Assembly (NCBI GenBank): GCA_035328465.1
Contig: DAOLIQ010000050.1
Location: 1-24,385 of the forward strand
Source of the DNA: JADJEI01 sp035328465
Lineage (GTDB): Bacteria > Bacteroidota > Ignavibacteria > Ignavibacteriales > Ignavibacteriaceae
Length of the DNA stretch: 24,385 bases
Direction of reading: 5' to 3'
The notes beneath the pieces are model-generated. The model searched no databases and had not been told where the DNA came from. It worked only from the letters and a program-made list of their open reading frames with translations. The position numbers and the translations under genes are program-made. Below, piece after piece: positions 16,061 to 23,413 of the stretch. Each line of letters begins with the position of its first letter. Positions within the stretch are counted from its first letter, which is position 1.

Positions 16061-16579
16061 TTGAGTGAGTTTTTTCTTGTCGCCCGTATTTCATCCACAG
16101 CGGGGAAAAACGGTTTTGTAAAAATCGAATTGTTTACAGATTATCCTGAACGATTCTACAAGCTTAAAAATATTTTTGTTGATTTTTTTAATGACAAGAA
16201 AGAATTAAAAATTCAATCTGTCAAAAAATTAAAAAAATCAATTTTACTTAAATTTGAAAATTTCAATTCCAGCCAAGATGTAAATATCTTAGTCGGTAAA
16301 GATTTATTTATTAAAGAGGATGAACTTTTAGTACTGCCGGATAATCAAGCTTATATCCATGATATTGTTGGTAGTACTGTTCTTAAAAATGATATTAAGA
16401 TTGGGGTGGTGACAGATATAATTATTCTCAAATCGAATAATGTATATGTTATCAAAGAAAATAATGATAATGAATTGCTAATTCCTGCAATTGACGATTA
16501 TGTGGAAAAATTTGACAGCAGAAATAAAATATTAATACTGAAACCAATAGAAAATATTTACGACGATGATGAGAGTTGA
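16061..16579 (+). CDS. rimM: Ribosome maturation factor RimM
   Basis: A 172-residue 16S processing factor that binds S19 and helps mature the 30S head. The N-terminal barrel runs from F-F-L-V-A-R-I-S-S-T-A-G-K-N-G-F-V-K-I (the family's usual V-G-K-I-x-x-x-H-G-x-x-G-E) to about 90, and the C-terminal PRC-barrel follows with I-H-D-I-V-G-S-T-V and L-L-I-P-A-I-D-D-Y-V. The N-terminal signature is more divergent than usual, with T-A-G-K-N-G replacing P-H-G-L-K-G. The start is TTG, 11 nt after khpA, with no obvious Shine-Dalgarno; an ATG-free N-terminus makes it the best choice. Its end overlaps trmD. Confidence 0.88.
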   Translation: MSEFFLVARISSTAGKNGFVKIELFTDYPERFYKLKNIFVDFFNDKKELKIQSVKKLKKSILLKFENFNSSQDVNILVGKDLFIKEDELLVLPDNQAYIHDIVGSTVLKNDIKIGVVTDIIILKSNNVYVIKENNDNELLIPAIDDYVEKFDSRNKILILKPIENIYDDDES

Positions 16580-17246
16580 TATTATTACTGCCGTTCCCGC
16601 TTTACTCGAGAGTCCATTAAACACAAGTATTCTTGGAAGAGCTCAGAATAAAGGTAAGGTCAGTATTAATATTCATAATTTGCGGGACTATGCACATGAT
16701 AAGCATAAACAAATTGACGATAAACCTTTTGGCGGCGGTCCGGGAATGATTTTAAAACCTGAACCTTTTTTTGAATGTATTGAGAAATTGCAATCTGAAC
16801 GTAAATATGATCATCTGATTTTTACTACTCCTAAAGGAAAATTATTTGATCAAAAAACAGCTAATAAATTTTCGTTAGCTGAAAATATTTTATTTATAAC
16901 CGGGCACTACAAAGAAATTGATGATCGGGTAAGAGAACACTTTGCAACCGATGAAATTTCGATTGGCAATTATGTCTTAACCGGAGGTGAATTGCCTGCT
17001 CTGGTAATTATTGATGCAGTGATTCGTTTAATTCCCGGTGTTCTTAATGACAGTGAAGCTGCCTTAAATGATTCGTTTCAGGATGGAGTTGATTATATTG
17101 AACCTCCGTATTTCACCAGACCTGCAGAATTTAAAGGTTTAAAAGTTCCGGATGTTCTCTTATCCGGAAATGAAAAAGAAATAAAAAAATGGAGAGAAGA
17201 ACAGTCAAATCAATTGACTGAAAAATGGAAAACTTTTAATAATTAG
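16566..17246 (+). CDS. trmD: tRNA (guanine37-N1)-methyltransferase TrmD
   Basis: A 226-residue SPOUT methyltransferase that makes m1G37 next to the anticodon with S-adenosylmethionine, which prevents +1 frameshifting. The trefoil-knot blocks are clear: G-G-G-P-G-M-I-L-K-P-E-P-F, then I-G-N-Y-V-L-T-G-G-E-L-P-A-L and the D-S-F-Q-D-G segment that carries the catalytic aspartate region, followed by P-P-Y-F-T-R-P. The gene starts at ATG 16566 (or ATG 16569, next codon) and overlaps rimM by 14 nt, suggesting coupling. rplS follows within the operon. Confidence 0.95.
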   Translation: MMRVDIITAVPALLESPLNTSILGRAQNKGKVSINIHNLRDYAHDKHKQIDDKPFGGGPGMILKPEPFFECIEKLQSERKYDHLIFTTPKGKLFDQKTANKFSLAENILFITGHYKEIDDRVREHFATDEISIGNYVLTGGELPALVIIDAVIRLIPGVLNDSEAALNDSFQDGVDYIEPPYFTRPAEFKGLKVPDVLLSGNEKEIKKWREEQSNQLTEKWKTFNN

Positions 17247-17257
17247 TGGAGATAGAA

Positions 17258-17602
17258 ATGGTAGATGTAAATAATGTTTTACCTGAACAAGTAAAAACAG
17301 ATATGCCGGTTTTTAATCCGGGTGATCATATCAAAGTGCAGGTACGAGTAATCGAAGGTGATAAAGAGCGAATTCAATCTTTTGAAGGCGATGTAATCGG
17401 GATCCGGGGCAGTGGTATGAGTAAAACCTTTACTGTTAGAAAAATTTCGAGCGGTGTTGGTGTGGAAAGAATTTTCCCCTTTCACTCTCCTAAAATTGCA
17501 AAGGTAGAGGTAATTAAATTAGGCAACGTTAGAAGAGCAAAACTTTTCTACCTGCGCGATCTTTCTGGTAAAGCTGCCAGAATAAAAGGAAAGAAAATCT
17601 GA
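17258..17602 (+). CDS. rplS: 50S ribosomal protein L19
   Basis: A 114-residue ribosomal protein at the subunit interface. The body shows F-N-P-G-D-H-I-K-V, R-I-Q-S-F-E-G-D-V-I-G, F-T-V-R-K-I-S-S-G-V-G-V-E-R-I-F-P and K-L-F-Y-L-R-D-L-S-G-K-A-A-R-I-K, all standard. The ATG at 17258 is used since GTGGAG lies 6 nt upstream and acts as its ribosome site; the GTG at 17246 in that same site would add four residues and leave no ribosome site. It is the last gene before the terminator. Confidence 0.95.
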   Translation: MVDVNNVLPEQVKTDMPVFNPGDHIKVQVRVIEGDKERIQSFEGDVIGIRGSGMSKTFTVRKISSGVGVERIFPFHSPKIAKVEVIKLGNVRRAKLFYLRDLSGKAARIKGKKI

Positions 17603-17612
17603 TAAAATTTAC

Positions 17613-17635
17613 AGCCGCCGACAAGCGGCTTTTTT
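17613..17635 (+). terminator. Intrinsic terminator after rplS
   Basis: AGCCGC (17613-17618) pairs with GCGGCT (17625-17630) around a 6-nt loop and is followed by a run of T (17630-17635). It closes the translation operon 11 nt after the rplS stop. The next ATG lies only 6 nt beyond it. Confidence 0.85.
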
Positions 17636-17641
17636 ATTTTA

Positions 17642-18400
17642 ATGAAAATTGTTTTACCGGATAATTTTATTTTTCACTTATTCTCTGATTCGCTACCGGC
17701 GAATATCAGACAACAGGTAATATTCAAACCAGCATCCTTGATCTCTCCTGTGATAAGCGAAACAAATGAAACTGTAGGATTTATCCCAACGACTGATATA
17801 ATATTTCATAAAGATTTTTTGGTTTCGTCAAAATTTGGTGTCGCTTTCGAAGGGCAATTATCAGCCACTTATTTGTACTTCAAATCTGAAAGCAAAAAAA
17901 TAAGTGATCTAATTCTTTCCGGGGATGTTTCATCATTTGAGCCGATAATCGCTAAAATTTTATTTAAAGAATTGTATGACATCGAGATTGAGATTCGTAT
18001 CGAACAATATCCCGAGTTGATTAAGAATGAAAATTCTATTATTAGTGGAGATTATAATTTTTCAACGGGATTATTTAAAAAAGGTATTAGTCTTGCTGAA
18101 GAAATGACTGATTTTCTATCCCTTCCTTTTGTGAACTTTATTCTCGCCTCTAAAAATGAAATCCTGTTAAATAGTTTTCAGAATTCACTCTTAGGTATTT
18201 CAGATGAAATATATTCTTCCGTTGAAGAAGATAAATTACTTTTATCTTTTAATGATGATACAAATGAATTTATTAAATCGAAAATTTCGTCTGTTGTTTT
18301 CGAGTTTGATCAGAATGAGATTGATGGCATCAGTCATCTTCTTCTGCTTCCATATTATCATGGAATAATTAATGAAATACTAGATGTGAAGTATGTATGA
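17642..18400 (+). CDS. Unknown protein with MqnA/solute-binding-like fold
   Basis: A 252-residue soluble protein without signal peptide or TM segment. I do not know its function. Several blocks line up with the MqnA/MqnD (PF02621) group: V-G-F-I-P-T-T-D near 45-52 (family: G-x-x-P-x-x-D), a G-D-Y-N-F-S segment near 136-141 (family: G-D-x-A-L), L-A-E-E-M-T-D-F-L-S-L-P-F-V (151-164; family: L-G-x-x-W-x-x-x-T-G-L-P-F-V-F-A) and a final E-F-I-K with E-I-D-G-I (family: Y-L...E-x-x-G-L). The usual N-terminal motif with its conserved asparagine is not seen, so it is probably not chorismate dehydratase. The ATG sits 6 nt after the rplS terminator with no Shine-Dalgarno. The gene is convergent with serA. 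Confidence 0.6.
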   Translation: MKIVLPDNFIFHLFSDSLPANIRQQVIFKPASLISPVISETNETVGFIPTTDIIFHKDFLVSSKFGVAFEGQLSATYLYFKSESKKISDLILSGDVSSFEPIIAKILFKELYDIEIEIRIEQYPELIKNENSIISGDYNFSTGLFKKGISLAEEMTDFLSLPFVNFILASKNEILLNSFQNSLLGISDEIYSSVEEDKLLLSFNDDTNEFIKSKISSVVFEFDQNEIDGISHLLLLPYYHGIINEILDVKYV

Positions 18401-18426
18401 AAATAAAATGCCGTTAAAAAATATTT

Positions 18427-18439
18427 GTAACAGCGTTAC
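18427..18439. terminator. Possible bidirectional terminator between convergent genes
   Basis: A 5-bp stem GTAAC/GTTAC with a 3-nt loop, flanked by AAAAAA-T on the left and a T-rich stretch on the right, lies between the MqnA-like gene and the convergent serA-like gene. Its U-tracts would serve both strands. The stem is short, so the call is weak. Confidence 0.3.
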
Positions 18440-18487
18440 TTATTTTCCTTAACAAAGATCAAAGTTGTCACACCTCGACTTATAAAC

Positions 18488-19678
18488 CTAAATCTCTACG
18501 TGACTAACACTGATTACATTTACATTTTCACTAATCTTCTTAAGCATATCGGCAGTAGCAGCAGTTTGTAATTTCATTGTACAGCAAGCTGCAATGCCGC
18601 CTTCAAAAATTATGTTTTCTATTTCTTCAATGTTAATGAGTCCGCTTCTGATAACATCAAGTACAGTTGCAAGCACACCGGGCTTATCAAAATGTTTAAC
18701 AACTAATTGAAATTTTGCATCTGTAATTTTTGCACGGTTTACCCAATGATCAATCACTCCACTGTGAACAAAATGCTTAATTATATTTATTGTCTCTTCT
18801 GCTACCGCATCCTGAGCTTGTTCTGTAGAAGCACCAATATGATGAGTAACATAAATATTAGGATTGTTTTGAAGTTTGGATGAAACTTCTCCTGATTTTC
18901 CTTCAGGCTCACCTTTAAATACATCGCAGGCAAATCGAATATTTTTTTCTTTTATTGCTTCAAGAAGATCATCTTCGACAATTATATCATGACGGGAAGT
19001 ATTAATAAGATAAGCTCCGTTTTTCATGTAACTGAAAATTTGTTTGTTGAACAATCCTTTTGTTTGAGGCGTAGCAGGGAGGTGAATAGTAACAATATCG
19101 CACAAAGGGAGTAGTTGATCCATTTCGCTAAAATCTTTGATTTGTACACCCTCAATTCGAGTGATGTCTTTTCCGTAAACATTCATTTCAAAAGCAAGCG
19201 CACGTTTGGCAACTTCCTTCCCAATGTTGCCAACACCGATAAGCCCAAGCGTTTTACCTTTCAACCCTCTACCTTTTGAATATTTGTCTTTATTCCAAAC
19301 ACCTTTATTAAAATCAATAATATTATCAGGAATAGACCGGTCTAGCGAAATCATTAATCCTATAGTAAGTTCTGCAACTGCAACGGCATTCATTCCGGGG
19401 CAGTTAGTTACGTAAATGCCTTTCTTATTTGCAGCGGCAATATTTATGTTATTAACTCCTGAGCCAGCACGAATTATAAGATTAAGTTTTTTACTGTTGT
19501 TGATTGTTTCCTCATTTACTATTGTTGATCGGACGATGACAATGTCAACATCCTTTGCTGCCTCCGGAAGATCTTTTTCTCCAAGCTTTGGATTATAGAT
19601 TACTTCAAGATCAAGATCCTTCATTTGCTGGATATATTTATCCGGAAATTTATCTGCCACTAATACTTTCAGTTTCAT
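18488..19678 (-). CDS. D-3-phosphoglycerate dehydrogenase-like, with C-terminal ACT domain
   Basis: A 396-residue D-2-hydroxyacid dehydrogenase. SerA-type members oxidise 3-phosphoglycerate with NAD to start serine synthesis. The NAD-binding loop is G-V-G-N-I-G (148-153) with D171 in place to favour NAD. The catalytic trio is R229, E257 and H280 (T-H-H-I-G-A-S-T). After R229 comes H-D instead of the common G-x in N-T-(A/S)-R-G, a small departure near the active site. Residues about 325-396 form an ACT domain (L-V-V-K-H-F-D-K-P-G-V-L-A), which usually senses serine. AGAGGT lies 5 nt before the start. It is separated from hutU by a palindrome-bearing gap, so it probably has its own control. Another 2-hydroxyacid cannot be excluded. 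Confidence 0.82.
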   Translation of the reverse strand: MKLKVLVADKFPDKYIQQMKDLDLEVIYNPKLGEKDLPEAAKDVDIVIVRSTIVNEETINNSKKLNLIIRAGSGVNNINIAAANKKGIYVTNCPGMNAVAVAELTIGLMISLDRSIPDNIIDFNKGVWNKDKYSKGRGLKGKTLGLIGVGNIGKEVAKRALAFEMNVYGKDITRIEGVQIKDFSEMDQLLPLCDIVTIHLPATPQTKGLFNKQIFSYMKNGAYLINTSRHDIIVEDDLLEAIKEKNIRFACDVFKGEPEGKSGEVSSKLQNNPNIYVTHHIGASTEQAQDAVAEETINIIKHFVHSGVIDHWVNRAKITDAKFQLVVKHFDKPGVLATVLDVIRSGLINIEEIENIIFEGGIAACCTMKLQTAATADMLKKISENVNVISVSHVEI

Positions 19679-19709
19679 TTTGACCTCTTTGAATAATTTT
19701 ATTATAGTT

Positions 19710-19730
19710 ATGCTGAACTTGTTTCAGCAT
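19710..19730. repeat. REP-like palindrome 1
   Basis: ATGCTGAA and TTCAGCAT form a perfect 8-bp inverted repeat around CTTGT. No U-tract follows on either strand. It matches the form of palindrome 2 lying 40 bp away (centre to centre). Confidence 0.6.
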
Positions 19731-19747
19731 CGTTATTATTGATTATT

Positions 19748-19772
19748 TTATTCCGAACCTAATTCGGAATAA
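19748..19772. repeat. REP-like palindrome 2
   Basis: TTATTCCGAA and TTCGGAATAA form a perfect 10-bp inverted repeat around CCTAA. Like palindrome 1, each inner arm ends in GAA/TTC and the spacer is 5 nt. It lies downstream of hutU on the minus strand, with no U-tract. Confidence 0.6.
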
Positions 19773-19815
19773 CCAAACGCTATTTTCTACATCCTTCTGT
19801 GGCTATGCTGCCTTT

Positions 19816-21474
19816 TTACTTTAGCATTGGTATCTTAACATTCAACTTTTTAGCATTCTCAATTGCCTGTTGATAGCCTGCATCTGCGTGACGCATAATG
19901 CCCATCCCCGGATCGTAAGTAAGAACTCTTTCCAATCGAGCTTCTGCTTCTTTTGTTCCATCAGCAACTACAACCATTCCTGCGTGAATTGATTTACCAA
20001 TTCCAACTCCACCACCATGATGAACTGAAACCCAACTAGCCCCTCCAATGGCATTCAATAAAGCATTAAGTATTGGCCAATCTGCTATCGCATCACTGCC
20101 GTCAATCATACCTTCAGTTTCACGATTTGGAGATGCAACAGAACCGCAATCAAGATGGTCTCGTCCAATTACAATTGGCGCTTTAACCTTTCCATCAGCA
20201 ACAAGTTGATTAAATATTTTTCCCATCTTCGCACGCTCCCCGTAACCAAGCCAGCAGATACGTGCCGGTAATCCCTGGAAGTGAACTTTCTTTTGAGCCA
20301 TATCAATCCAATTGATAAGCTGTTTGTTTTTCGGAAATGCATCTCGTATTGCTTGATCAGTTGCATAAATATCATTTGGGTCGCCGCTAAGTGCAGCCCA
20401 TCTAAATGGACCTTTACCATCACAGAAAAGCGGGCGAATGAATTCGGGAACAAATCCGGGAATATCAAAGGCATTTGTTAGTCCACTTTCTTTTGCTTCG
20501 CCGCGAATATTATTTCCATAGTCAAAAACAATTGATCCGCGTTTTTGAAATTCAAGCATTGCTTCAACATGCTTAACAACAGTTTTGCGCGAGAGTGAAA
20601 TATATTTTTCAGGATTTGATTTTCTTAATTCAAGTGCTTCTTCAAAACTAATTCCCATTGGAACGTATCCATTTAACATATCGTGAGCAGATGTTTGATC
20701 AGTAACGATATCAGGAATAATTCCACGCTTTAAAATTTCGTGATGAACTTCCCCGGCATTGCCAACTAATCCAACAGAGATAGCTTTGCCAGTTGATTTA
20801 GCATCAAGAACAATTTTTAATGCTTCATCAAGATTATCCGTAATTACATCGATGTAACCGGTATCAATTCTTTTTTGGATCCTTGAACGATCAACATCAA
20901 CACCAAGGAATGCTGCCCCATTAAAAGTAGCGGCAAGCGGTTGAGCCCCTCCCATTCCGCCTAACCCGGCAGTCAAAATGAATCTGCCATTAAGTGTTCC
21001 GCTGAAATATTTTTTTGCTGCTTCGGCAAAAGTTTCATAAGTGCCTTGTAGAATTCCTTGAGTGCCGATGTAAATCCAACTTCCCGCGGTCATCTGTCCA
21101 TACATTGTCAATCCAAGCTGCTCGAGTCTTCGGAACTCATCCCATCTTGCCCAGTCGGGAACAAGCATTGAGTTTGAAATTATTACTCGAGGCGCATTTG
21201 TATGTGTTTTGAAAATCCCAACAGGTTTGCCTGACTGAACTAAAAGAGTTTCATCGTTTTCTAAATTCTGAAGCGAACTAATTATGGCTTCATAAGCTTC
21301 CCAATTTCGGGCAGCTTTCCCTCTCCCTCCGTAAACAATTAATTCTGCTGGATTTTCTGCAACATCGGGATGAAGATTGTTCATCAACATACGCATTGCA
21401 GCTTCTTGTATCCAGCCTTTGCAACTAATTTTAGTTCCGGTCGGAGCTATTATATTCTTATGATCTGTTAACAT
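19816..21474 (-). CDS. hutU: Urocanate hydratase
   Basis: A 552-residue NAD-dependent enzyme that adds water to urocanate to give imidazolone propionate, step two of histidine breakdown. Family blocks are intact: Y-G-G-R-G-K-A-A-R-N-W (48-58), the bound-NAD loop G-L-G-G-M-G-G-A-Q-P (170-179), D-W-A-R-W-D-E-F and the C-terminal H-H-G-G-G-V-G-I-G-K-S-I-H-A-G. Length is typical. The start is 2 nt beyond the stop of the preceding small gene, whose last codons supply an AAGGA site. No hutH, hutI or hutG is in this window, so the rest of the pathway must be elsewhere or absent. Confidence 0.96.
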   Translation of the reverse strand: MLTDHKNIIAPTGTKISCKGWIQEAAMRMLMNNLHPDVAENPAELIVYGGRGKAARNWEAYEAIISSLQNLENDETLLVQSGKPVGIFKTHTNAPRVIISNSMLVPDWARWDEFRRLEQLGLTMYGQMTAGSWIYIGTQGILQGTYETFAEAAKKYFSGTLNGRFILTAGLGGMGGAQPLAATFNGAAFLGVDVDRSRIQKRIDTGYIDVITDNLDEALKIVLDAKSTGKAISVGLVGNAGEVHHEILKRGIIPDIVTDQTSAHDMLNGYVPMGISFEEALELRKSNPEKYISLSRKTVVKHVEAMLEFQKRGSIVFDYGNNIRGEAKESGLTNAFDIPGFVPEFIRPLFCDGKGPFRWAALSGDPNDIYATDQAIRDAFPKNKQLINWIDMAQKKVHFQGLPARICWLGYGERAKMGKIFNQLVADGKVKAPIVIGRDHLDCGSVASPNRETEGMIDGSDAIADWPILNALLNAIGGASWVSVHHGGGVGIGKSIHAGMVVVADGTKEAEARLERVLTYDPGMGIMRHADAGYQQAIENAKKLNVKIPMLK

Positions 21475-21476
21475 TC

Positions 21477-21812
21477 TTAATCCTTAAAATGCTTTTCTAA
21501 TAAATTGTCATATTGATTATAGAGGGATTTGTACAGCCATTTTTTCAGAAACCAGCTTTTATTCATTTCTTTTTTTATAAAAGAAATGTTCTGCTCTAAT
21601 TGATGAACCAATCTTATTTTTTCATCTTTAGTTAGTTTTACAACATCGCTGTTAGTGTTCAGTTTTTCGAGAATTGATTTGAAAGCACGTGACTCTGCAA
21701 AAAATTTAGAATCACCTTCAACTTGTTTTAATACTTGTTTGCAAAATGTTGTAACAAGTTTTTTTTCATTTTTCTCAAATTCAAAATTATAATTAGTGAA
21801 AAGTTTTTTCAT
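21477..21812 (-). CDS. Small unknown helical protein between ada and hutU
   Basis: A 111-residue lysine-rich protein with no signal peptide, TM segment or motif I recognise. It looks mostly alpha-helical, with amphipathic stretches (F-C-K-Q-V-L-K-Q-V, E-K-I-R-L-V-H-Q-L-E-Q-N-I-S-F-I) and a W-F-L-K-K-W-L-Y-K-S-L-Y-N-Q-Y segment near the end. Its start overlaps the end of the ada gene by 20 nt and it ends 2 nt before hutU, with an AGGAAA site before its ATG, so it is very likely a real gene translated together with both. Its job may relate to nucleoside or histidine catabolism, which is inference from position only. Confidence 0.7.
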   Translation of the reverse strand: MKKLFTNYNFEFEKNEKKLVTTFCKQVLKQVEGDSKFFAESRAFKSILEKLNTNSDVVKLTKDEKIRLVHQLEQNISFIKKEMNKSWFLKKWLYKSLYNQYDNLLEKHFKD

Positions 21813-22911
21813 GATTTCCTGAATTATTATTTAATGATAGCAGTTGTTCTCTGACTTTTTGATAGCCGGGTTTGATCACATCATAGATGTAATGCAGTCT
21901 TTCTTTATATGGAATGAAAGCCGATTTCATTGCGTTGATTGTTATTTTTTCAATGTCATCAAATTTTAAATAAAAATAATTTACAGCAGTTAAAAATTCT
22001 TTTGTCATGGTTGTGTCGCTCATCAGCCTATCATCGGTATTAATTGTAACCCGGAATTTTTCTCTATACAACACTCCGAATGGATGATTTTCAATTTTAT
22101 CAACAGCGCCTGTATGAACATTTGATAGGAGGCAGATCTCTAATGGAATTCTTTTATCCAAAACATAATGTGCAAGTTCACCGAAACTAATAACATTACC
22201 TTCGGAATCTAAAACAATATCTTCGAGCAATCGAGTTGCATGTCCTATTCTATGTGCGCCGCACCATTGAATAGCCTGCCAAATAGAATCTTTACCGAAT
22301 GCTTCACCGGCATGTATTGTAATGTTAAAATTTGCTCTTTGAATATATTGAAAGGCTTCGATATGTTTTTTGGGAGGATAACCTCCTTCTTCACCGGCAA
22401 GATCAAATCCAACAACACCCTCCTTTCTGAAATTTACAGCAAGCTCGGCAATATCTATTGTGTCCTTCATATTACGCATACCACAAAGGATTAAACCGTA
22501 ACCAACGCCAAAATCGTTCTTGCCTTTTTCTAATCCTTCAAGAACAGCCTTAACCGAGTCTTCATAATACAACCCCATTGTTCTGTGATAAACAGGTGCA
22601 AATCTTGTTTCTACATATACAACACCATCATTTTTCATGTCCTCCATCATTTCATAAGCAACGCGTGAAAGCCCTTCCTTTGTTTGCATAACCGCTGTAG
22701 TGTGTTCAAATCCTTGCAGATATTCAACAAGGTTTCCTTTATTTGCGCCTCGATGAAACCATTCACCAAGTTCAATCGGATTTTTTGTCGGTAATTTTTT
22801 GTATTTCAGTTCCTCCGCAAGATCAATAATTGTTTGTGGACGGAGACCACCATCAAGATGATCGTGCAATAAAACTTTAGGGACTGAAAGAATTATCTGT
22901 TCTGTAGTCAT
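21793..22911 (-). CDS. Adenosine deaminase
   Basis: A 372-residue TIM-barrel amidohydrolase that turns adenosine into inosine. The zinc site is intact: L-H-D-H-L-D-G (H16, H18), H200 in H-A-G-E with catalytic E203, H224 in I-G-H and D293 in N-T-D-D. The forms G-G-L-R-P-Q-T-I after the first motif and N-T-D-D-R-L-M-S-D-T-T-M-T near the end mark the subgroup common in actinobacteria. A related amidohydrolase activity such as on adenine or deoxyadenosine is possible. AGGAAAA precedes the start. It leads the minus-strand operon with the small protein and hutU. Confidence 0.9.
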   Translation of the reverse strand: MTTEQIILSVPKVLLHDHLDGGLRPQTIIDLAEELKYKKLPTKNPIELGEWFHRGANKGNLVEYLQGFEHTTAVMQTKEGLSRVAYEMMEDMKNDGVVYVETRFAPVYHRTMGLYYEDSVKAVLEGLEKGKNDFGVGYGLILCGMRNMKDTIDIAELAVNFRKEGVVGFDLAGEEGGYPPKKHIEAFQYIQRANFNITIHAGEAFGKDSIWQAIQWCGAHRIGHATRLLEDIVLDSEGNVISFGELAHYVLDKRIPLEICLLSNVHTGAVDKIENHPFGVLYREKFRVTINTDDRLMSDTTMTKEFLTAVNYFYLKFDDIEKITINAMKSAFIPYKERLHYIYDVIKPGYQKVREQLLSLNNNSGNHEKTFH

Positions 22912-22940
22912 TTTTCCTGAATTTCTTTTCCAAAAATATT

Positions 22941-22958
22941 CTTTTACTTATGTAAAAG
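22941..22958. promoter_or_regulatory. Inverted repeat upstream of ada
   Basis: CTTTTAC and GTAAAAG form a perfect 7-bp inverted repeat with a TTAT spacer, 29 nt upstream of the ada start. The position fits an operator or a leader hairpin for the ada operon. No regulator is known from the sequence. Confidence 0.35.
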
Positions 22959-23060
22959 CAATTTTGTGAGTTGGGGATTTCGGTGTAATTGAAATTTTCT
23001 CAATGCTTAATACCCTTCAATGTTTTGTGAAGCCTATTTCCGTTTTTATAATGCTATGCT

Positions 23061-23076
23061 TGTCAAGAATTTGACA
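23061..23076. promoter_or_regulatory. TGTCAA-N4-TTGACA inverted repeat, possible operator and -35
   Basis: A perfect 6-bp inverted repeat with a 4-nt spacer. Its right half, TTGACA, is a consensus sigma-70 -35 box pointing to the gene at 23142. A good -10 at 17 nt is missing (TGATTA at 23094-23099 is the nearest), so promoter use is uncertain. Overlap of a palindrome with a -35 box is a common repressor layout. Confidence 0.35.
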
Positions 23077-23141
23077 CCTTATCACAAACTCATTGATTAA
23101 AATTAAGTCGTAAATAAATCAGTTTAATTATGGAGTATAAA

Positions 23142-23411
23142 ATGAAATTTAACAGCACGCAGAAAAAAACATTTGTTATTGGAATAATGATAATTATTGC
23201 TGCAATAATGGTCTGGGCTGGCTTTGGCGGAGAAATTTTCACAAAAACTCAGGTTCTTGTTGAGAAGCATGATGAATTGTTCGGTACTACTTACAAAGAA
23301 TGGAAAGATCAATTTGTGCTCGGTTTAGATTACACCGTTGGATTTAGCGGAGTGGTAACACTGGTTACAGCACTTATTATTTTTTTCAAACGAGATAAAA
23401 ATAAATCATAG
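23142..23411 (+). CDS. Small two-TM membrane protein, unknown
   Basis: An 89-residue protein with TM segments at about 10-30 (T-F-V-I-G-I-M-I-I-I-A-A-I-M-V-W) and 66-83 (G-F-S-G-V-V-T-L-V-T-A-L-I-I-F-F). The loop between them is charged and contains K-H-D-E-L-F-G. The ATG at 23142 is used because GGAG lies 6 nt before it; the ATG at 23130 overlaps that site. I do not recognise the family. The next gene follows after 2 nt, so the two probably act together at the inner membrane. Confidence 0.65.
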   Translation: MKFNSTQKKTFVIGIMIIIAAIMVWAGFGGEIFTKTQVLVEKHDELFGTTYKEWKDQFVLGLDYTVGFSGVVTLVTALIIFFKRDKNKS

Positions 23412-23413
23412 TC

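Noticed and set aside
19801..19815. Extra copy of ATGCTG near the hutU stop, possibly a third palindrome
   Set aside because: Only one half matches and no inverted partner lies within reach.
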